Shown in pieces: positions 10,201-25,574 of a DNA stretch of 64,000 bases. Within the stretch, counting starts at the first letter, position 1. Every line of letters starts with the position of its first letter. Source of the stretch: Sepiola atlantica (Eukaryota > Mollusca > Cephalopoda > Sepiida > Sepiolidae); NCBI GenBank assembly GCA_963556195.1, contig OY744529.1:62702580-62766579 (forward strand), read 5' to 3'. A program made the translations under genes and the position numbers. The notes under the pieces are model-generated. The model did no database searches. It saw only the letters and a program-made list of their open reading frames with translations, and was not told where the DNA came from.

Positions 10201-13200
10201 TCGCTATTTATTGCAATGATTGATTAATTGTATCAAAAACATGTAACATTTCCCTTCATCATTTTTTTGGCAAAACGACTATTTTAGTTATTAATATTGA
10301 TTGCTTGCTATTTTCCTTTTCTTTTGCAGCAAGGAAACCTTGTTGAAGCTATCGAGATGTTACTCAGCCTTGAGAAACAAGCCAGAACTGTAAGTGGATC
10401 AAAAATAAAAGCATCTATTTAAAAAAAAAAAAAACTTGCTTGAAACATTTCAATGCAAATATTACTGAGGATAGTTTTTAATTTTTCTTATCAATGTATT
10501 TTGTAATTGATTTTGTCACTTCTGTTATTTATTTTTTAATAATCTCAAGAAGAAAATGTTTGCTATTTGAAGTCATTTGTCAGTTTTTCAGAATTGTTTC
10601 AGTTTTTCATAGTTTTAATCGTCAATGCCTTTTTGTTGTAACATTTTTATATATTTTTTTTTTCAAATCATCTCTATATAGAAGAGTCTGCCTATTTCAC
10701 ATATATTGTCAATGATTCTTCAGTTACCTGTGGAAACTTGGCCTATGTTCTTAACAATAAAAAATGTATTTCTATTCAATTATCCCACTTGGAATTATTT
10801 TAAAAAGGTGACGTAATTCAACATTCAACAATGACCGAAAAAACGAAAGAAGCAGCAGCCATTTATTAAGATTTATCTTGATCGCACAACCAATCTGCTG
10901 TATGTAGCTCATATGATAGAAGATCAGATTGAGCATCTTACGGTCACATTTTTGATCTTACCATCCAGTTTAAAAAAAAGATCCATTAGCTAATATTAAT
11001 ATATTAATCCTGGGCAACGCCGGGTAGGAACAGCTAATTTTAAAATGTTTTATTGTGTTTTAGTATTTAAATAGAATTTTAATGAATTTGATGTAAGTTA
11101 ATTTTTATTAACAAATTATTTTATGCCTATTTTTGTTACATTTGAAACCGTTTCTCTCCACTTTCTATTTCCTTACTTGATTTGCTTTTTCCATTGTTGA
11201 TATCTCTTTTCTTGTTCATGTTTTTCCAAATTGTTCATTACTGCTTGTGTCTGATATTGAAAATAAATCCATCTTTAATTTTTCAACTCCTAAGATTGAC
11301 CCCGTGATTTCCAAGTTGATGCTCTGCCAATGACTCTGGCATGCAAATACAAAAAAATGAGAAACAAACATTGTTTAATAAACTCTTTTGATCCATCTGA
11401 ATATTTGTTTATTTATATACCAGGGTGCCGATACGCATTCAACAAGTCGAATTTTAGTGGCCATCATCAAGATGTGCTTTGATGCCAACAACTGGGAAAC
11501 TCTCAATGAACACATTGTTTTATTGAGTAAGAAACGAGGACAAATCAAACAGGTGAGTCACACTCAACCTTGTCTTGACAAACTCTTTTTATCATTTGAA
11601 ATGTTCACAAAATATTCAAGGGAAAAAAAAAAAATTAGGGAATTATCAGATTTTGAGTCCTGATATAATAATTACTTTTATGATTAAGTATTTTCATAAA
11701 TAAAAAAAAAAATAATAAATACCTGTCCCAGGACGGATAAAATTAATTCTCTGAACAGAACAGAATTGCACCACTTTTCTGTCCCCTTAAGAAAATTAAG
11801 ATGTAATGATACTAATCCTTATTTAAATTTTGATCAAAATCCATTACATGATTTTGATTTTAAAAATGTCTAAAATTTAAGGCTTAATCTTAAAGGGTTT
11901 TAAAAAGAAATTGAAATTCAGGGAATCTTGCTTAATTGGTGTCTAATGACTGGATCAAATTCAATGTAAATTTGATTTATTTGACTTTTCGAATGGGAGG
12001 TTGTGCCCATATTATACCATCCTAAAACCCTTTCAAATACTTTACAGAAACTGAAATTTGGGGAGTATTTATTGATATATAAAACCTATTATTAAAATTT
12101 CACAAAAATCGAAAGTATCTGAATTTTCACAAAAGGCTTCCATCCCCTTTTAAACTTCTTTTCATAAAACCAGATTAAAGTAAATATAGCCTACATTACG
12201 CCTAGCATCTATGTTCCAAAATTCATAATAATCAGTTTATTAGTTTAGGAGTGAATACTATACATACAAATATATGAAGATATACCAAACTTTATAAAGA
12301 AAGAAATAACTTTGAGAACATTTTTTTAATCACTTTTACATTCTCTAATTTGCTTAATACACTTCCAGAAATGTTTTTTTTTTCTAATTAAATTTTTTTT
12401 TAGAGATTAATAATAATAAAAATAAAAGCAAAGATGCTATCATATTGAAAACATGCTCTGAAAAAAAAAAAACTAAAACTAAAATAAATTATTTTAAATA
12501 TTAATTAGAGAAAGATGAATTTTAAATATTATTTACGGTTAAATATTTTAAATTCATGAGATTTAAAAGCATGTAAGGTTTCTGCATAAATCTAAAAAAT
12601 CTTATTAAAGAAAAATGTCTTTAATGAATGGAAAAATGTAATGAAAAACGAAATTTTGAATCCTAGCAAATTTTAAAAGAATTTTATTTCTTATATTTTA
12701 AAACAAATTGAATTTTTAATCTATGAAAGACCAATCTTACAAACAAAAAAAATGTCTTAAATTCTGATATTCTCTTTGCATTTGTAAATTCATTAAAGGT
12801 AATTTCTTTTCTGCAGTTTTTTTTAATTGCAGTTTTTGTATTTCAAAAATTTATAAACTTTTTTTAAATAAAATAATTTTAAAAACTTTATTTTATTTTT
12901 TACACATCTCAAAAGTAAGTGAAATTTTTATTTTATCGTTGCATTTTTATTATTTAGAAGATAACATATAACACATAAAACTTGTTTTTTTTTTTAATGC
13001 AGAAAAAATGCACACATTCAAATAAAAATGTAATAAAGTAGAAATAGAAGAAATGGCAAACTCAGAGTTAAAACATGAACCAAACTTTTTTCCTTTTTTT
13101 ATTCTGTTGGAGAATCTGATCTTGACACTGTTTGAGTTTTACAATAAATTGTTGTTAATAGTCTGTTTAATTTTATTAAAATATCAAATCGAGTCTTGAT

Positions 13201-16200
13201 CTGTCCTATTTCCCTTTTCTTTCTGTAGGCTGTCACAAAAATGATCCAAGAAGCCTGTTCTTATGTCGATAAAACCCCAAATCAAGAGGTCAAATTGAAA
13301 CTCATTGATACTTTGAGAACCGTCACAGCCGGCAAAGTAAGTCTTGCCTTTCTCCCTCGATTTTCCTTTCTCCTTTTATCGCGAGAATGAAAAGAAAAAT
13401 TGCCTGAAATGCATTTTAGTTAGGAAACCTTCAGATGAATTGTTATTGTTGCTATGAATTATTTCCAAAAATCAATTGGATCATTAACTTTTTTTTTATG
13501 ATTGTCAGTTGAATGATAAATATTATGAAAATTATTTTATATTATTTTATGATAAATGGAATGCACAAAATTTGATTACTTATAAGGACTGTTTATGACA
13601 AGTACTTGTTGACATTGTATTTGAAGATGACCATGTTATAGCCCACAAAGAAGCAAACCCATGATAATGTGTTCCATAGATGGGAAGTTCTTGGAAAGAA
13701 CCGGAGGAAGAAAGGAAAGTTCTTTGCAGTGGTTGTAATAAGACAAGTTTTTGCTGTGTACAAGGAGGAGCACAGTGAAGCACTTTTCATGGAAATAATG
13801 ATAGAATAGAGAAAGGGGCTGTAGAGAATAGAAGATTACGGAGTTGCTTTTGAACTCTGTCAAGGCAAGAAAAAGTGCTGTGAGCACCACCTCCCCAGTA
13901 GTACTCCATCTTAGGACATATCTGATTCTTATACAGGTAGAGTATTGCATCATTTGATCAGGCTGGAAACTTTTATAAGAAAGGTGTTTATAAAACTAGA
14001 ACACCTGATTGCAATTTTCTTTGATATGGAAAAAGCATATGGTGCAACATGGAAGTATAGAATTATAAGAAATAGTCAAGATTAAAAGACTGACAAGTCA
14101 CTCTTTATTCAAAACTTCCTAGATAATCGTAATTTCAAAGTATGTTTGGTTGTATGTGAATTTGCAACTCTGTCTCCATTACTTTCAGTAAGTATATCAT
14201 ATGTTCGTTTTCTAGATGGACTGTCAGGTGAATAGCCGGTGGATGTCTTCTTTTACGAAAGTTCAAATTTTTCAAATACCTCCATTTATCTCAGCTGTGA
14301 ATAAAAGATTGATCACTTAATCTATTTACAAATGTATTTAATAGATTTCACACTCAAACATTCAACATTAATATGGGAATTTAAAATCTTATAAAGGAGA
14401 TGATTATATGATACAACAAATCTGTTGTCCTCAGTACCACACAGTTGTTGCCATGTAGGGTAATTGTAGCATTTCTATCCTCAGAAAAGTCATTAATATA
14501 GTGGGTAGCCATTTCTATCAGACTGAGTTTCATCCCACAACAGTTGAGGATATTTCTTGAAGCATTTTTAATCAATCATACATGAGAAATGACTGTTTAT
14601 ATGGATCATGTGTTTTTTAATGCTTTGGTTTAAAACAGGACTTCCCATCGGGTTTTCGCCCTGTCGGCAGGGCCACGAATTCGCCGACTGCACCTCCACT
14701 TCAGCTAGTTGAGAGGCCCAATCCCATCAATAGGCTGGTTACATCATGCCGTAGTATCTATACGTTCGTCCCCAACTGTATTATTCACTCTAATTTTTCT
14801 AAAAATCAAAACCGTATTTCACCTCTTTATTTTGTTTCCAAGTAGATACTAGAAGGGGGTGGCTGAGGTTCAATCGTGTTGAGAACAAAGATTACCACTG
14901 CCAAGGAATCATTTTTCAAAGAGTAATGTTTTCTGGGAGTAATGCAAATTATTCTCGGAATATAAATAATTATCCTACCTATAAAATTATATTTGAAATC
15001 TTTATTCAGCATTAAATAACCCATAGATGGTTGATATGCCACAAACCAAACCAATCCTATTGGATCTTAAATCTCTACTGATAACAGCCTGTCAGGTGCT
15101 CTCTATTTATCTCTAAACGAAATCAGGCAATGGACATTTGGCAATCCTCTTTTTTGCCACTCAGTGGTGTGTGTATATATATATATATATCACATGCAGC
15201 TGAAAAATAATTAACAAACTTGTAGATATAGACAAACCAATCTTGAAACTCTAGGGAAATAAATCACAATTCCAGGAAGTTTAATTATTGTACTTATCAG
15301 CTAACATATTTAAAACAAGATTTTTATAAATATATTTGTGATGATGTATGGAAGTGAAACCTGTAGAACAGTTAAGGTAGCAGGTCCAGTTCACAGGAGA
15401 AGGCCAAGGAAAACATGGTAGGAAGTAATAAGTGGGGACTTAAGAGAAAGATGGATAAATAGAGACCTGTCCAGAGATAGGTTAGTTTGGAAGTCAATTT
15501 CTTAAAGCCGTCCAACACATGCCAGCATGTAAAACAGACGTTAAACTGCGTATGTGATATTTAAAGATCAATTATTCTTTTGAAATCTGGTTACATCAAA
15601 GAATTATGTTAAATTTGATATTTTTTTAATTTGTTTAAAAATAGAAGATTTTTTTAATTTATAAAAAATTCCATCACTGATGCATTCATTATAACGATAA
15701 ATAATTTTTGAATAAATACGAAAAATTTCATTACCATCCAATTTCTCTTGTAGCACTCTCCTTGTGGAATTGTAGGTTTTAGAATTTTAACATTCAACAA
15801 CAAAATTTTGTTTCAAATTCATAAGTAATTTATAACGTTAACCATAATAATGGGTTAAGATTTAGCGTTAATATTATTCTTAAGTCTAGGGTTACAAAAC
15901 TTAAATTGCTTAGAAATTTAAAAGTAAATAATATCTTTTTTAACCATAAATGTATGTTGCGCACTTCAACAGAGATATTATATAGAGGTTAACTCCTATT
16001 TTGCAGTTGTCGGACTCAATATGATTTTGACAATGTTAGTTCTTGCAAAGAGGTCTTGCTGCCCTTGCCTATACAGCATCTGTTATTTCCAACTGGTTAC
16101 CCATCTTGTACTGACCAGACTCAACATCACTTAACTTTGGTGATATAACGAGAACATGTTGTATTATAATTAATGTTAGATTGAGGATTAATTTTTTTTT

Positions 16201-19200
16201 TAAATAATAAATATTCGTTTTGCAACACACAATAGCAAATAAAACCATGAAATTTAACAATCATCAGTTTTAATGGGTTTTAATGTCACCAATAGCAAAG
16301 TGCTGGTACATCATTTACAAACACCCCATGAAAATCGATTGCTTGGTCTAATTTTCGTTATTTATGTTATTTCGATTAACTCCTAAACCCCCATAAAACA
16401 ATATACACAGAAAGATTTTTGCATGGTCTCGGTATTATTGACTGGCCACAATGCAATATCAATAGGCTCCATACTAAGACCAGGAAATTATTAACCTTAC
16501 ATAGGATAATATACCGAAACCAATGCATGGACATGATATATCTACCACGAAAAGGAGGAGGTCTAGGTCTCACTGAAATAAACCATGCATATTGAGCCAC
16601 AATAGTAATCATGGGACAGTACATTAAAAGCTCAACAGATATGATAATGTGATTGGTGAGGGATTATTATGAATACTTTTCCCAACAAGCTTCAATCACA
16701 AAACTTGCTGAAAACTTTGGAGGACTCATACTGGAGAATACTGCGGACGTCTACGACGGACCAGCAACCTGGATTGCAAGAGAGAAAAGAAAAAAAATAC
16801 ACAGATAAAGAGATATAGACAAGAAACCAAAGATGGAAACAACATAAGAGAGCAGGGAAGTTTCTGGATGAGCTTAACCATGAATATATAGAAAGGGAGG
16901 CTTCACTCCAATGGCTCAAGAATGGCAGACTTCCATTTGATGACAAAAGACTTATTATAGTCGAACAAGACCATGGCTTACTCACAAATGGATTTAAAAA
17001 AATGTCTGGCCTACAAACAAATGGCCAGTGTAGGTGTTGGGGCTATCAAGCAAGACATTGTTATATGGAACAAACCTGAAAAGACTGCGCTCATTATTAA
17101 TGTAACGTTCCAAATGACTTTGGCCTCAATAGAGCTGAACGCGAAAAGATAGCAAAATACCAGGATCTCAAGAATGATTTAAAAACAACATAGTCTCTGA
17201 AAGAAAGAAATATTATACTGGTTGTAGTAGGAGTAACTGACCTAATGAAGAAAAACCTTAAGAAATACTTAGAAACAATTCTTGGAAGATCGAGCTGTAG
17301 CAAAATACAGATAGCAGCCATAAAAGGGACAACGTCTATCCTAAACTAAGCCCTCTGATATAAATTTAAATCTTAATGAAATCAAGTGTTACCCCCAGGA
17401 GAGAGCAGCAGCCATAAAAGGGATAACATCTATCCTAAAAAGAGCCCTTGGATATAAATTTAAATCTTAATGAAATCAAGTGTTAGCTCTACGAGGGAGC
17501 CCCTTGATTTCCTCAAACTAACTGAAGTAAAAGAAAAAAAAAATATTATTCTTCCACATTCCAGCTTTCTATGTATTAGTGACTAAGGGAAATAAAATCT
17601 TCTGTAGTAAGGTTGGGTTATCTGCCCTTGACAGTGTATGACGTCAGTCAAAATATTGTTGGTTTCTATACGCGTTTTCTTTCCATCTCTGTTCATCCGA
17701 ATTTTTTAATATATTTTTGTAAAACTTTTATTCACCCCCAAACAAGGTACATTGCCACTGAAGCATAAGGAGCTATTGTGGTAGTGGCCAGATTTATAGA
17801 AGGGCAACCTGGGTGGGGAGTTGGGCAGCAAGATTCTTGTTCACATTAAAATCTTTGCATGTTCGTACTGTAAGAAACAAAGCAGGAAGGGAATTCCAAA
17901 GGTAAGCGGTACAAGCAAAGAAACAATCAGTAGAAAATCTTCATGCCTTTGGGAACCTCTACAGTGAAGGCGTGGGAATTAGCAATTTTGTTGAGGGGCT
18001 GCAGTAAGTTCATCATAGCATATTCCGTGGAAGTACTTATAAAACAAGGACACGGATGCAACTCTGCAGTGATGCAACAAAGGCTTGAGCTTGGCTCACA
18101 GTGCAGGATCTATTAAGTTAGAAATTCTTTTTTTGACCCTGTACAAGAGGGAGAGGCTAGTGGTTGGTACACCAGCCCAGATGTGGCAATAGTACTTCAT
18201 GCATAGGCGAATGGCGGCTTTGTCGAGATATAGGATACTGGCAGGTGTGAGAAGTATTCTAGACTGGGAGAGGGCGCCTACCTTCCTTATAGCAGCCTTG
18301 GCAACATCTATGTATTTATTCCATTTCATATTGCTTAAGAATGTCAGGCCAAGGAGTTTGAATGTTGGGCTTCGCCGGAAAGGGTGCTATTGACCATGAC
18401 AATCGTTGGTTGGAAAGGTTTTTTGTTGTTGTTAAAGAAAAGAAGCTTTGTCTTGGTAGCATTAACTGAGGATATATTTTTGGTCCCATTCTACTACAGA
18501 GATCATTTTCTAAGGATTCAGCCATTGCCTTGTATGTGTGTCTATTTGATTTGCCCTCATGCCGGGAATAGTGTGTGGTGTCATCAGCAAATACACCCGT
18601 CTCAGATGCAAATGCATCGGAGAGGTCGTTTATAAAGATCATGCAGGTATAGCAAATAAATAGAACCTATGATCACAACACTATGGCCAGCGATTTGGGT
18701 GTCCATAAACTTCCAACACACCCACAGACGGGCATACAGACATGCTCAATTTTATTAAGTAGGTAATAGAGAACTTTTTCTTTTTCTGAATGATTAATGT
18801 TTTATTTTTGTTCTTTCTTTTTATTCAGATTTATGTTGAAATTGAGAGAGCTCGTCTCACACGTATTTTGGCTAAAATAAAAGAGGACGAAGGCAACATC
18901 AATGAAGCTGCCAATATTTTGCAGGAACTTCAGGTAAACTTTGAGTTTTAACTCCTGGCAAAATGTCTATGAATTTAACGTTATAAAAAGAAAGGAATTT
19001 AAATAGCTGCCATTTAATGATTTTATATATATATTTTTTTCATTTTGTAAAATAAAAGTTTATCGGGTACAAGCTGAATTACCTGTTTATACCGGGTGGG
19101 AGATCATCACTGTCATATTATGTCATCTAAGAATTTAACAGAGTTTGCCGAGATATGCAGATGATAAATTGTGAAGACAAATATTTGGAAAACCTGACCC

Positions 19201-22200
19201 TGGCCAGTTTGCTTTTGCAGATTTCTGATTTGTACCTGTTTTCGGATAAAGAACATCGCCAATTTCAGGAACATCGCTTCCTACTACTTCTAATATTTTG
19301 TAAATATTCCCAATTCCAATTTATTGGCCTCCGACTCCATTTGCAGTTTTACTTTCCCCTACAAAAAACAAAAAAGCACTGGAACCCAACCACTAAGCTC
19401 CCCCCTCCCCCCCCAAAAAAAACAATTAAAAACATAGCCCTCTTCTAGACAATCAAGAAAAAATACACATTTTTTGCAAAAAAAAGAAACGGGTCTGTTC
19501 GCTAAGCATTCAGAAAGCTACATACGTCAAGATTCAGAAATCTCTGTAAGTATTCTTAGATGACTATTTTGCACAAGCACTAAATGAACTCCCTTAAATT
19601 TGTAAATTTTAATTTTTCTCTAAAGCAAACATTAATTCTTTGTGATTCTTTATGGAAAATGAATGCAATTATTTCCTCATGAGAAAAAACAAATTTAGAA
19701 TATTTTTGTTTAAAAAAAATAAGAAAAATTTATTACTGAAAGTAGTAACCCGTGTGATAAGAATAGATTGGCTACTTGAAATGTAAATTGACCTGGAAAA
19801 CAGTGCTACTAGTTTCAATCTGATATTTCTATTTGCCGTGTAGCATTTGTAAGTGCTTGTCCACCTGGTTTAAATGCATATAAACGGTATATGTCATCCT
19901 AACCCCCAAATGATTGAAAATAATTAAGATTGTACAGCTTGGATTAATGAGAAATGTCAATTATTTTTAGAGGCTCATTGGCCTCTTACGTGTTTGACTT
20001 GAAAATTGTAATTTGTTTTGTATTGTATTTTAAAAAAAAAACTTTTTGCCAGGTTGAGACGTTTGGCTCGATGGACAAAAAAGAGAAAGTGGAATTCATT
20101 CTGGAGCAGATGAGGCTGTGCCTAGCCAAGAAAGATTACATTCGCACTCAGATTATTAGCAAAAAGATCAGCACCAAATTTTTTGACGATGCCAGCACTA
20201 CAGTAAGCCCCTTTTTACGTCAGGTTTTCTAGGGGATCTTTTTAAAAAAAAAAAATTTTTTTTTAAATCTATTTTTTAAATATATTTAAAAAAAATTTTT
20301 TTTTTTTTTACTGGTTTCCATCTTTAGAAGTGTTTTACTTTTTAAATTAACTATTGATTGTATTCTTAAATTTCTCAAGTTTTGTTCAATACAAAGCAGT
20401 AATTAAAACAATATACCATAGAATCATTTTAAGAATCTAAAACAAACAGCTTTTCTTCCAGGTTTTTAATCTTCCATTGTTTTTATCTGAGTAAATTTTT
20501 TTTTCATGTTTAATTCATAAAATAGAATGAGATCTGAAGTAAGTTTTAAGATTCTTTTTCCGGTAAAACGGTAATAAAATTTTATCATTTTATTACTGTT
20601 TAAATGAAATTGTTTTTCAAGTACTTTTAGGGATCCCGATTTTAAAGAAACATTTTTAGGTAATGACTTTTAGGAGAGAGGTTTTAGGGAAACAGTTTTA
20701 AGGGATACATTAGTGTGAGAGAAATGTTATATGGTAAACACACACAAAATAATGAGTTGGATAGGTAAATCTACTCGAATGATCGTGGGGAAAGAATGCA
20801 AGATATAAGCTGTATTTGATTGGAAATGAAAAGGGTGGTGTTTGTATTTTTATTGTAGAGAGATGGGTAGATAAAGGAATTGAAGTTAATCGTGTAAGTG
20901 AACGAATTGTACTGATGAAGTTGCTGGCTGGTGAGAAAATTTTCACAGCTATTTCTGTTTATGCTTGTGAATTTAATATTCCCTAAAAACTTCCTTCTTT
21001 GGAAGAAGCCAGCTCAACCCACTTAGGGTGAATGCTGTTTCGTTTTTTTTTTTTTCGCTAATGTTTTTCATACGTACAGCTTTCATAATAGAAAGTTCAA
21101 AGTGAGAAAGGTTTGGAGTGTTAAAAATGAAGGTGTTTCTACATTTGTTTTCAGTCAGTATCTGCGTGCAACAGTGTGACAAAATTAGGCATTGTGTGTG
21201 AATCGCTTTTTTTTCTGTTTTTTTTTTTTTTCAGTGTGTGTATGAGTATGGCTGTATGTGCGTGAGTTGAGAATTGAATTTAGCTCTCGCAAGCCCACCA
21301 GGGGGTGAGGAAGCTGAGTGTAATATAGATGTTACCTCTGTTCTGGATTTTGGCTCAACTGGTTGTATTGAGGAAAATATCTGGCCTTATATGTCCTTGA
21401 GGTAGATCACAGAAGAAAATTCAACAACTTCACACAGACGTCTCTGGTTGGCTCAAAATATATTTATCTATTTTTGTTAATTCAGCTAGAAGTATGCGCA
21501 CTTTCATTTTGTGCCCCAAAGGGTAAACTTCTGCTGCCAGATATTTAATTTTATGATGTTACGAAAGGTATGTTCTCTGATCGCTTTATCACATCACAGG
21601 GGAAGTATGCGATGCGAATGAAATACACAATAATTCCGTTTATAAAAAACATATAAAAATGGTTTTTCTCAGGTTCGAATATTTACGAAAATGACAAAAA
21701 CATGTGGGAATAACAAACACAACAAATTTCTAAATACATATAACATTTATTGAAATAACCAATGTATTCTTGTCATAGGGTAAACATGGCTTAAATAGGA
21801 ACAAGAAAAGAAAAAGAAAGTAAATGGTTTTCAGCATTTGTATGTTCTTGGCAATATAAGAAATGTCACTTATCTTAATGGGAAAGCGCCTTTTTTTTAC
21901 TTTGCATTTAACTTCTTCCTTTTTTTTTAATAGTTTTTGTTTTATGATTGTTTGTTTCACTTCATCTCGGGAATATCATTTGTGCTTTCATGTTGATTTT
22001 GTAGTTTCAAATTCTCTCATAGAATCTTTTGATTTTGGGATTTTATTCCGCTGAGTCACTCTATCTGGAATATTCGCCGCTCATCGTTTGATGGCAGTAG
22101 ATCATCAGTTTCACATATGTTTCTTTCTTATAGTCGACTTCGGCTTTGTTCATATTTTGTCGAGATCCAACTGGTTCAACATTTATTTTCATATCGTTGC

Positions 22201-22887
22201 TTTATTGCTTTCAACAATCATGCTCTTAAGCCTTTTGGGAAGAGCGATTTATTTTTACACCTTTCTTGGTGGAGATCTTTTCAGGAACTAATGACTTTTC
22301 GTTTTTCTCCTGATTTTGGCATCTTGATTTATCCGTTATTTTTTTCTTTTTCCTTCTGTCAATCTCAGATGCTGGTTTTTCCGTAATTTGAAATAAACGA
22401 GCTTCTCGCTTGTGCGTATGTGTTTATCACAGTAGAAAGGGAGTTTACGCTGCTGCTGATTATATGGAATGAGCATGTTAAATTAACGTAAGATCGATGA
22501 GTTTCTTTGTGTCTGTGTTTGCTCTTGTTTTGTTTTTAAAATATTGGTGTTTCTTTTTTAACGATTTATTTATTTAAAGTGCGCTGATATGTCACAATGA
22601 AGATAATCTAAGTTATGAACAGGGGAATATTTACAATATTTTCCATTTTTGCAATTCTAAAATGCATTGATCTTTTTGTTAAAATTTTTTTTCCTAATTA
22701 AAAACATTTTTTTTTCAGGAACTGAAGCTGAAATACTACCAACTGATGATTGAATTGGATGAACATGAAGGTTCCTATCTGGCCATTTGTAAACACTACC
22801 AAGCCATTTACAACACAACAGCCATTCAAGAAGACAAAGACAAAATGGCTGATGTAAGGCAACACAACCATTCGATTTTACTTGTCT

Positions 22888-22920
<33 letters not shown>

Positions 22921-25521
22921 CTAACAAATATATGATCCCTCCAGTCGCATGTTTTTGCTAGTTGTTTTATTTAACTGCTCTCGCTCTCTTTTTCTCTCTC
23001 TTGAAATAGAACTTTCTGTGCGTCTGAATAATCAAAGGGCGGCTAACCAAATGTTGGAATGTTGCTGGCTGTTCCATCATATTCCATTACGATCTAATTT
23101 AATTACATAACTCAATTATATAGATTAAAAAAAACAATGTCTTTAATTAATTTTATTTATAAATTTTATTAAGATTATTATCAAGGAAAGTATTTTAAAT
23201 ACATCTGGAAATCTGAAAAAAAACAATCATGAGTGTATATTTGCGAATATTAATTTATTAGAAGCTTTAAAACAAATTAATTATGTAAATTTGAAAGACG
23301 CGTGATGTTTGGGGAAGTTTTGGAATGGGTATATATAGGAGTTGATAAGTAGATATAAAAAGAGAGCGATTAAAACTAATAATATAGTTTTGGCTTCAGA
23401 CGGACAGATACATAATCTCCATTATTATAGGGATATATACATATTATTATATATATATTATATGTATATTATATATATATATATTATATTTTATGTATAT
23501 TATATATATATATATATTATATTTTATATATATATCTTCTATTTCTATTATATTACTAAAACTCTGTTGAATCTTACTTGTTATCTTATGTTTGTTCTAG
23601 TACACACTGGATGATGTCACAAAGGAATCGACTAAAACAGATTTAAAACATAGGAAAGATCCTTTATGACATAAATCATCAGAATGCGGACAGTGATCGT
23701 TATTTTATTTATATATATAAAATATATTTATATATATAAAAACAGTTTTTCATGGTAAACAACTGATGATCCCTTAAAATAGTGTTAGAAACAAACTAAT
23801 ATAATAACTGTAAAAAATAAATTGACTTACATGAGTGATTTTCCACTGAAAGACTTGGGACTATAAGTTTTTATTTATTTATTTTTTTTTAATATAGTTT
23901 TAATGGTTGAGAAACTTCCGAGACTATATATATGTAAGGTTAGTGCGAGAGAACTCCAGCAGAGTACTCGATTATTAAGAAAAATAAAAAATAAGAGCGT
24001 AATATTTATTAATTACAGAAGATCAGAACAACATCAGTACTGTCAGTTTCAAATCCTAACAAAGGTGACCTATAATAGTCCTCTTTTTATTCTCTGATCC
24101 TGAAGAGAGTCTGGTAAAGAGGCATATTATAGGTCCCCTTTTTTAGGATTTGGAACCGACAGTACCGATGTTGCTCTGATCTTCTGTAATATACAGGGTG
24201 TTTCAAAAGTCTTGGGAACATTACAAATGCGTATATCTCATGAACTATTCCAGGTAGAAAAATGAAACTGGTGCCATTTTAAAGCTTGCTTAATCAAGTT
24301 TTTGGTCATACTAATGATTTTCGTGTTATCTTTCCAGGTGCAGTAATGGCGTTCTCTAAACAAGACAAGGCATTTTGCATCCTCCAATTTGCAAAGACTG
24401 AATCGTGGACATGTGTTCAGCGTGCATTTCGCAGGAAATTTAAAAAAGAAGCCCCTGAAAGGAAATCCATTGTCAGATGGCATGCTAAATTTGTGAAAGA
24501 TTGGTGTTTGTGCCCAAGTAAGCGAACAGGTCGCCCTTCAACTTCAGAAGATGCAGTTGAGCAAGTTCGGACAGCCTTTCAGCGGAGCCCCCGTAAATCA
24601 GTGAGAAGAGCCAGCAGGGAACTTCAGCTTGCTCCAGCAACTGTCTGGCGTGTCTTAAGGAAACGACTGCAAATGGTACCTTACAAGCTCAAGTTGGTCC
24701 AAAAGTTGAAGGACACTGATAAGCCACTTCGCCGTGACTTTTGCATTGCAATGCAAGAGAAGTTGGAAGATAACGGCTTTGATGACCGGCTTGTTTTTAG
24801 CGATGAGGCGACCTTCCATCTGAATGGCAAAGTTAACAAGCATAACACTCGCATATGGGGTACTGAGAATCCTCATGAACTTCTTGAGCACGAGCGAGAT
24901 TCACCAAAAGTGAACGTGTTTTGTGCAATTTCCAAGAAAGGTGTCTATGGACCGTTCTTCTTTGAAGAGGCAACTATCACTGGTGAATCCTATCTCAACA
25001 TGCTGGAAGACTGGTTAATGGCTCAGTTGGAACAAGCAGAATCTGATGACTTCATTTTTCAACAAGATGGTGCACCACCACACTGGAGTCTTAGAGTAAG
25101 GCAGTTTCTTAACACAAGGCTGCCTGGTAGATGGATTGGGAGATCTGGGCAAGGTGATGACGTTCTCATGCCCTGGCCTCCTAGGTCTCCAGATCTTACC
25201 CCGTGTGACTTTTTCCTTTAGGGCTTTGTCAAGCAACAAGTCTATGTGCCGCCCCTTCCAAGAGATATTGACGAACTAAAGGCTCGAGTAACGGCAGTTG
25301 TGGGAACCATTGACGTCAAGATGCTGGAACGCGTTTGGCAGGAAATGGACTATTGACTAGATGTCTGCCGTGTGACGAATGGTGCTCATATTGAGCAACT
25401 TTGAAGATTCCCCACAAAACTTGAAACTTTAACCTTTCCAATGGTACCAATTTCATTTTTCAACTCCTAATAGTTTTTGAGTTATTAAAAATCGTTATGT
25501 TCCCAAGACTTTTGAAACACC

Positions 25522-25574
<53 letters not shown>

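Noticed and set aside
21730..22386. Lys-rich minus-strand and Phe-rich plus-strand frames in PSMD12 intron 6
   Set aside because: Composition-driven, interrupted by stops, and with no recognised family.
24286..24345. Upstream in-frame ATG as transposase start
   Set aside because: The added 20 residues are unlike the family N-terminus and overlap the terminal region of the transposon; ATG 24346 fits.
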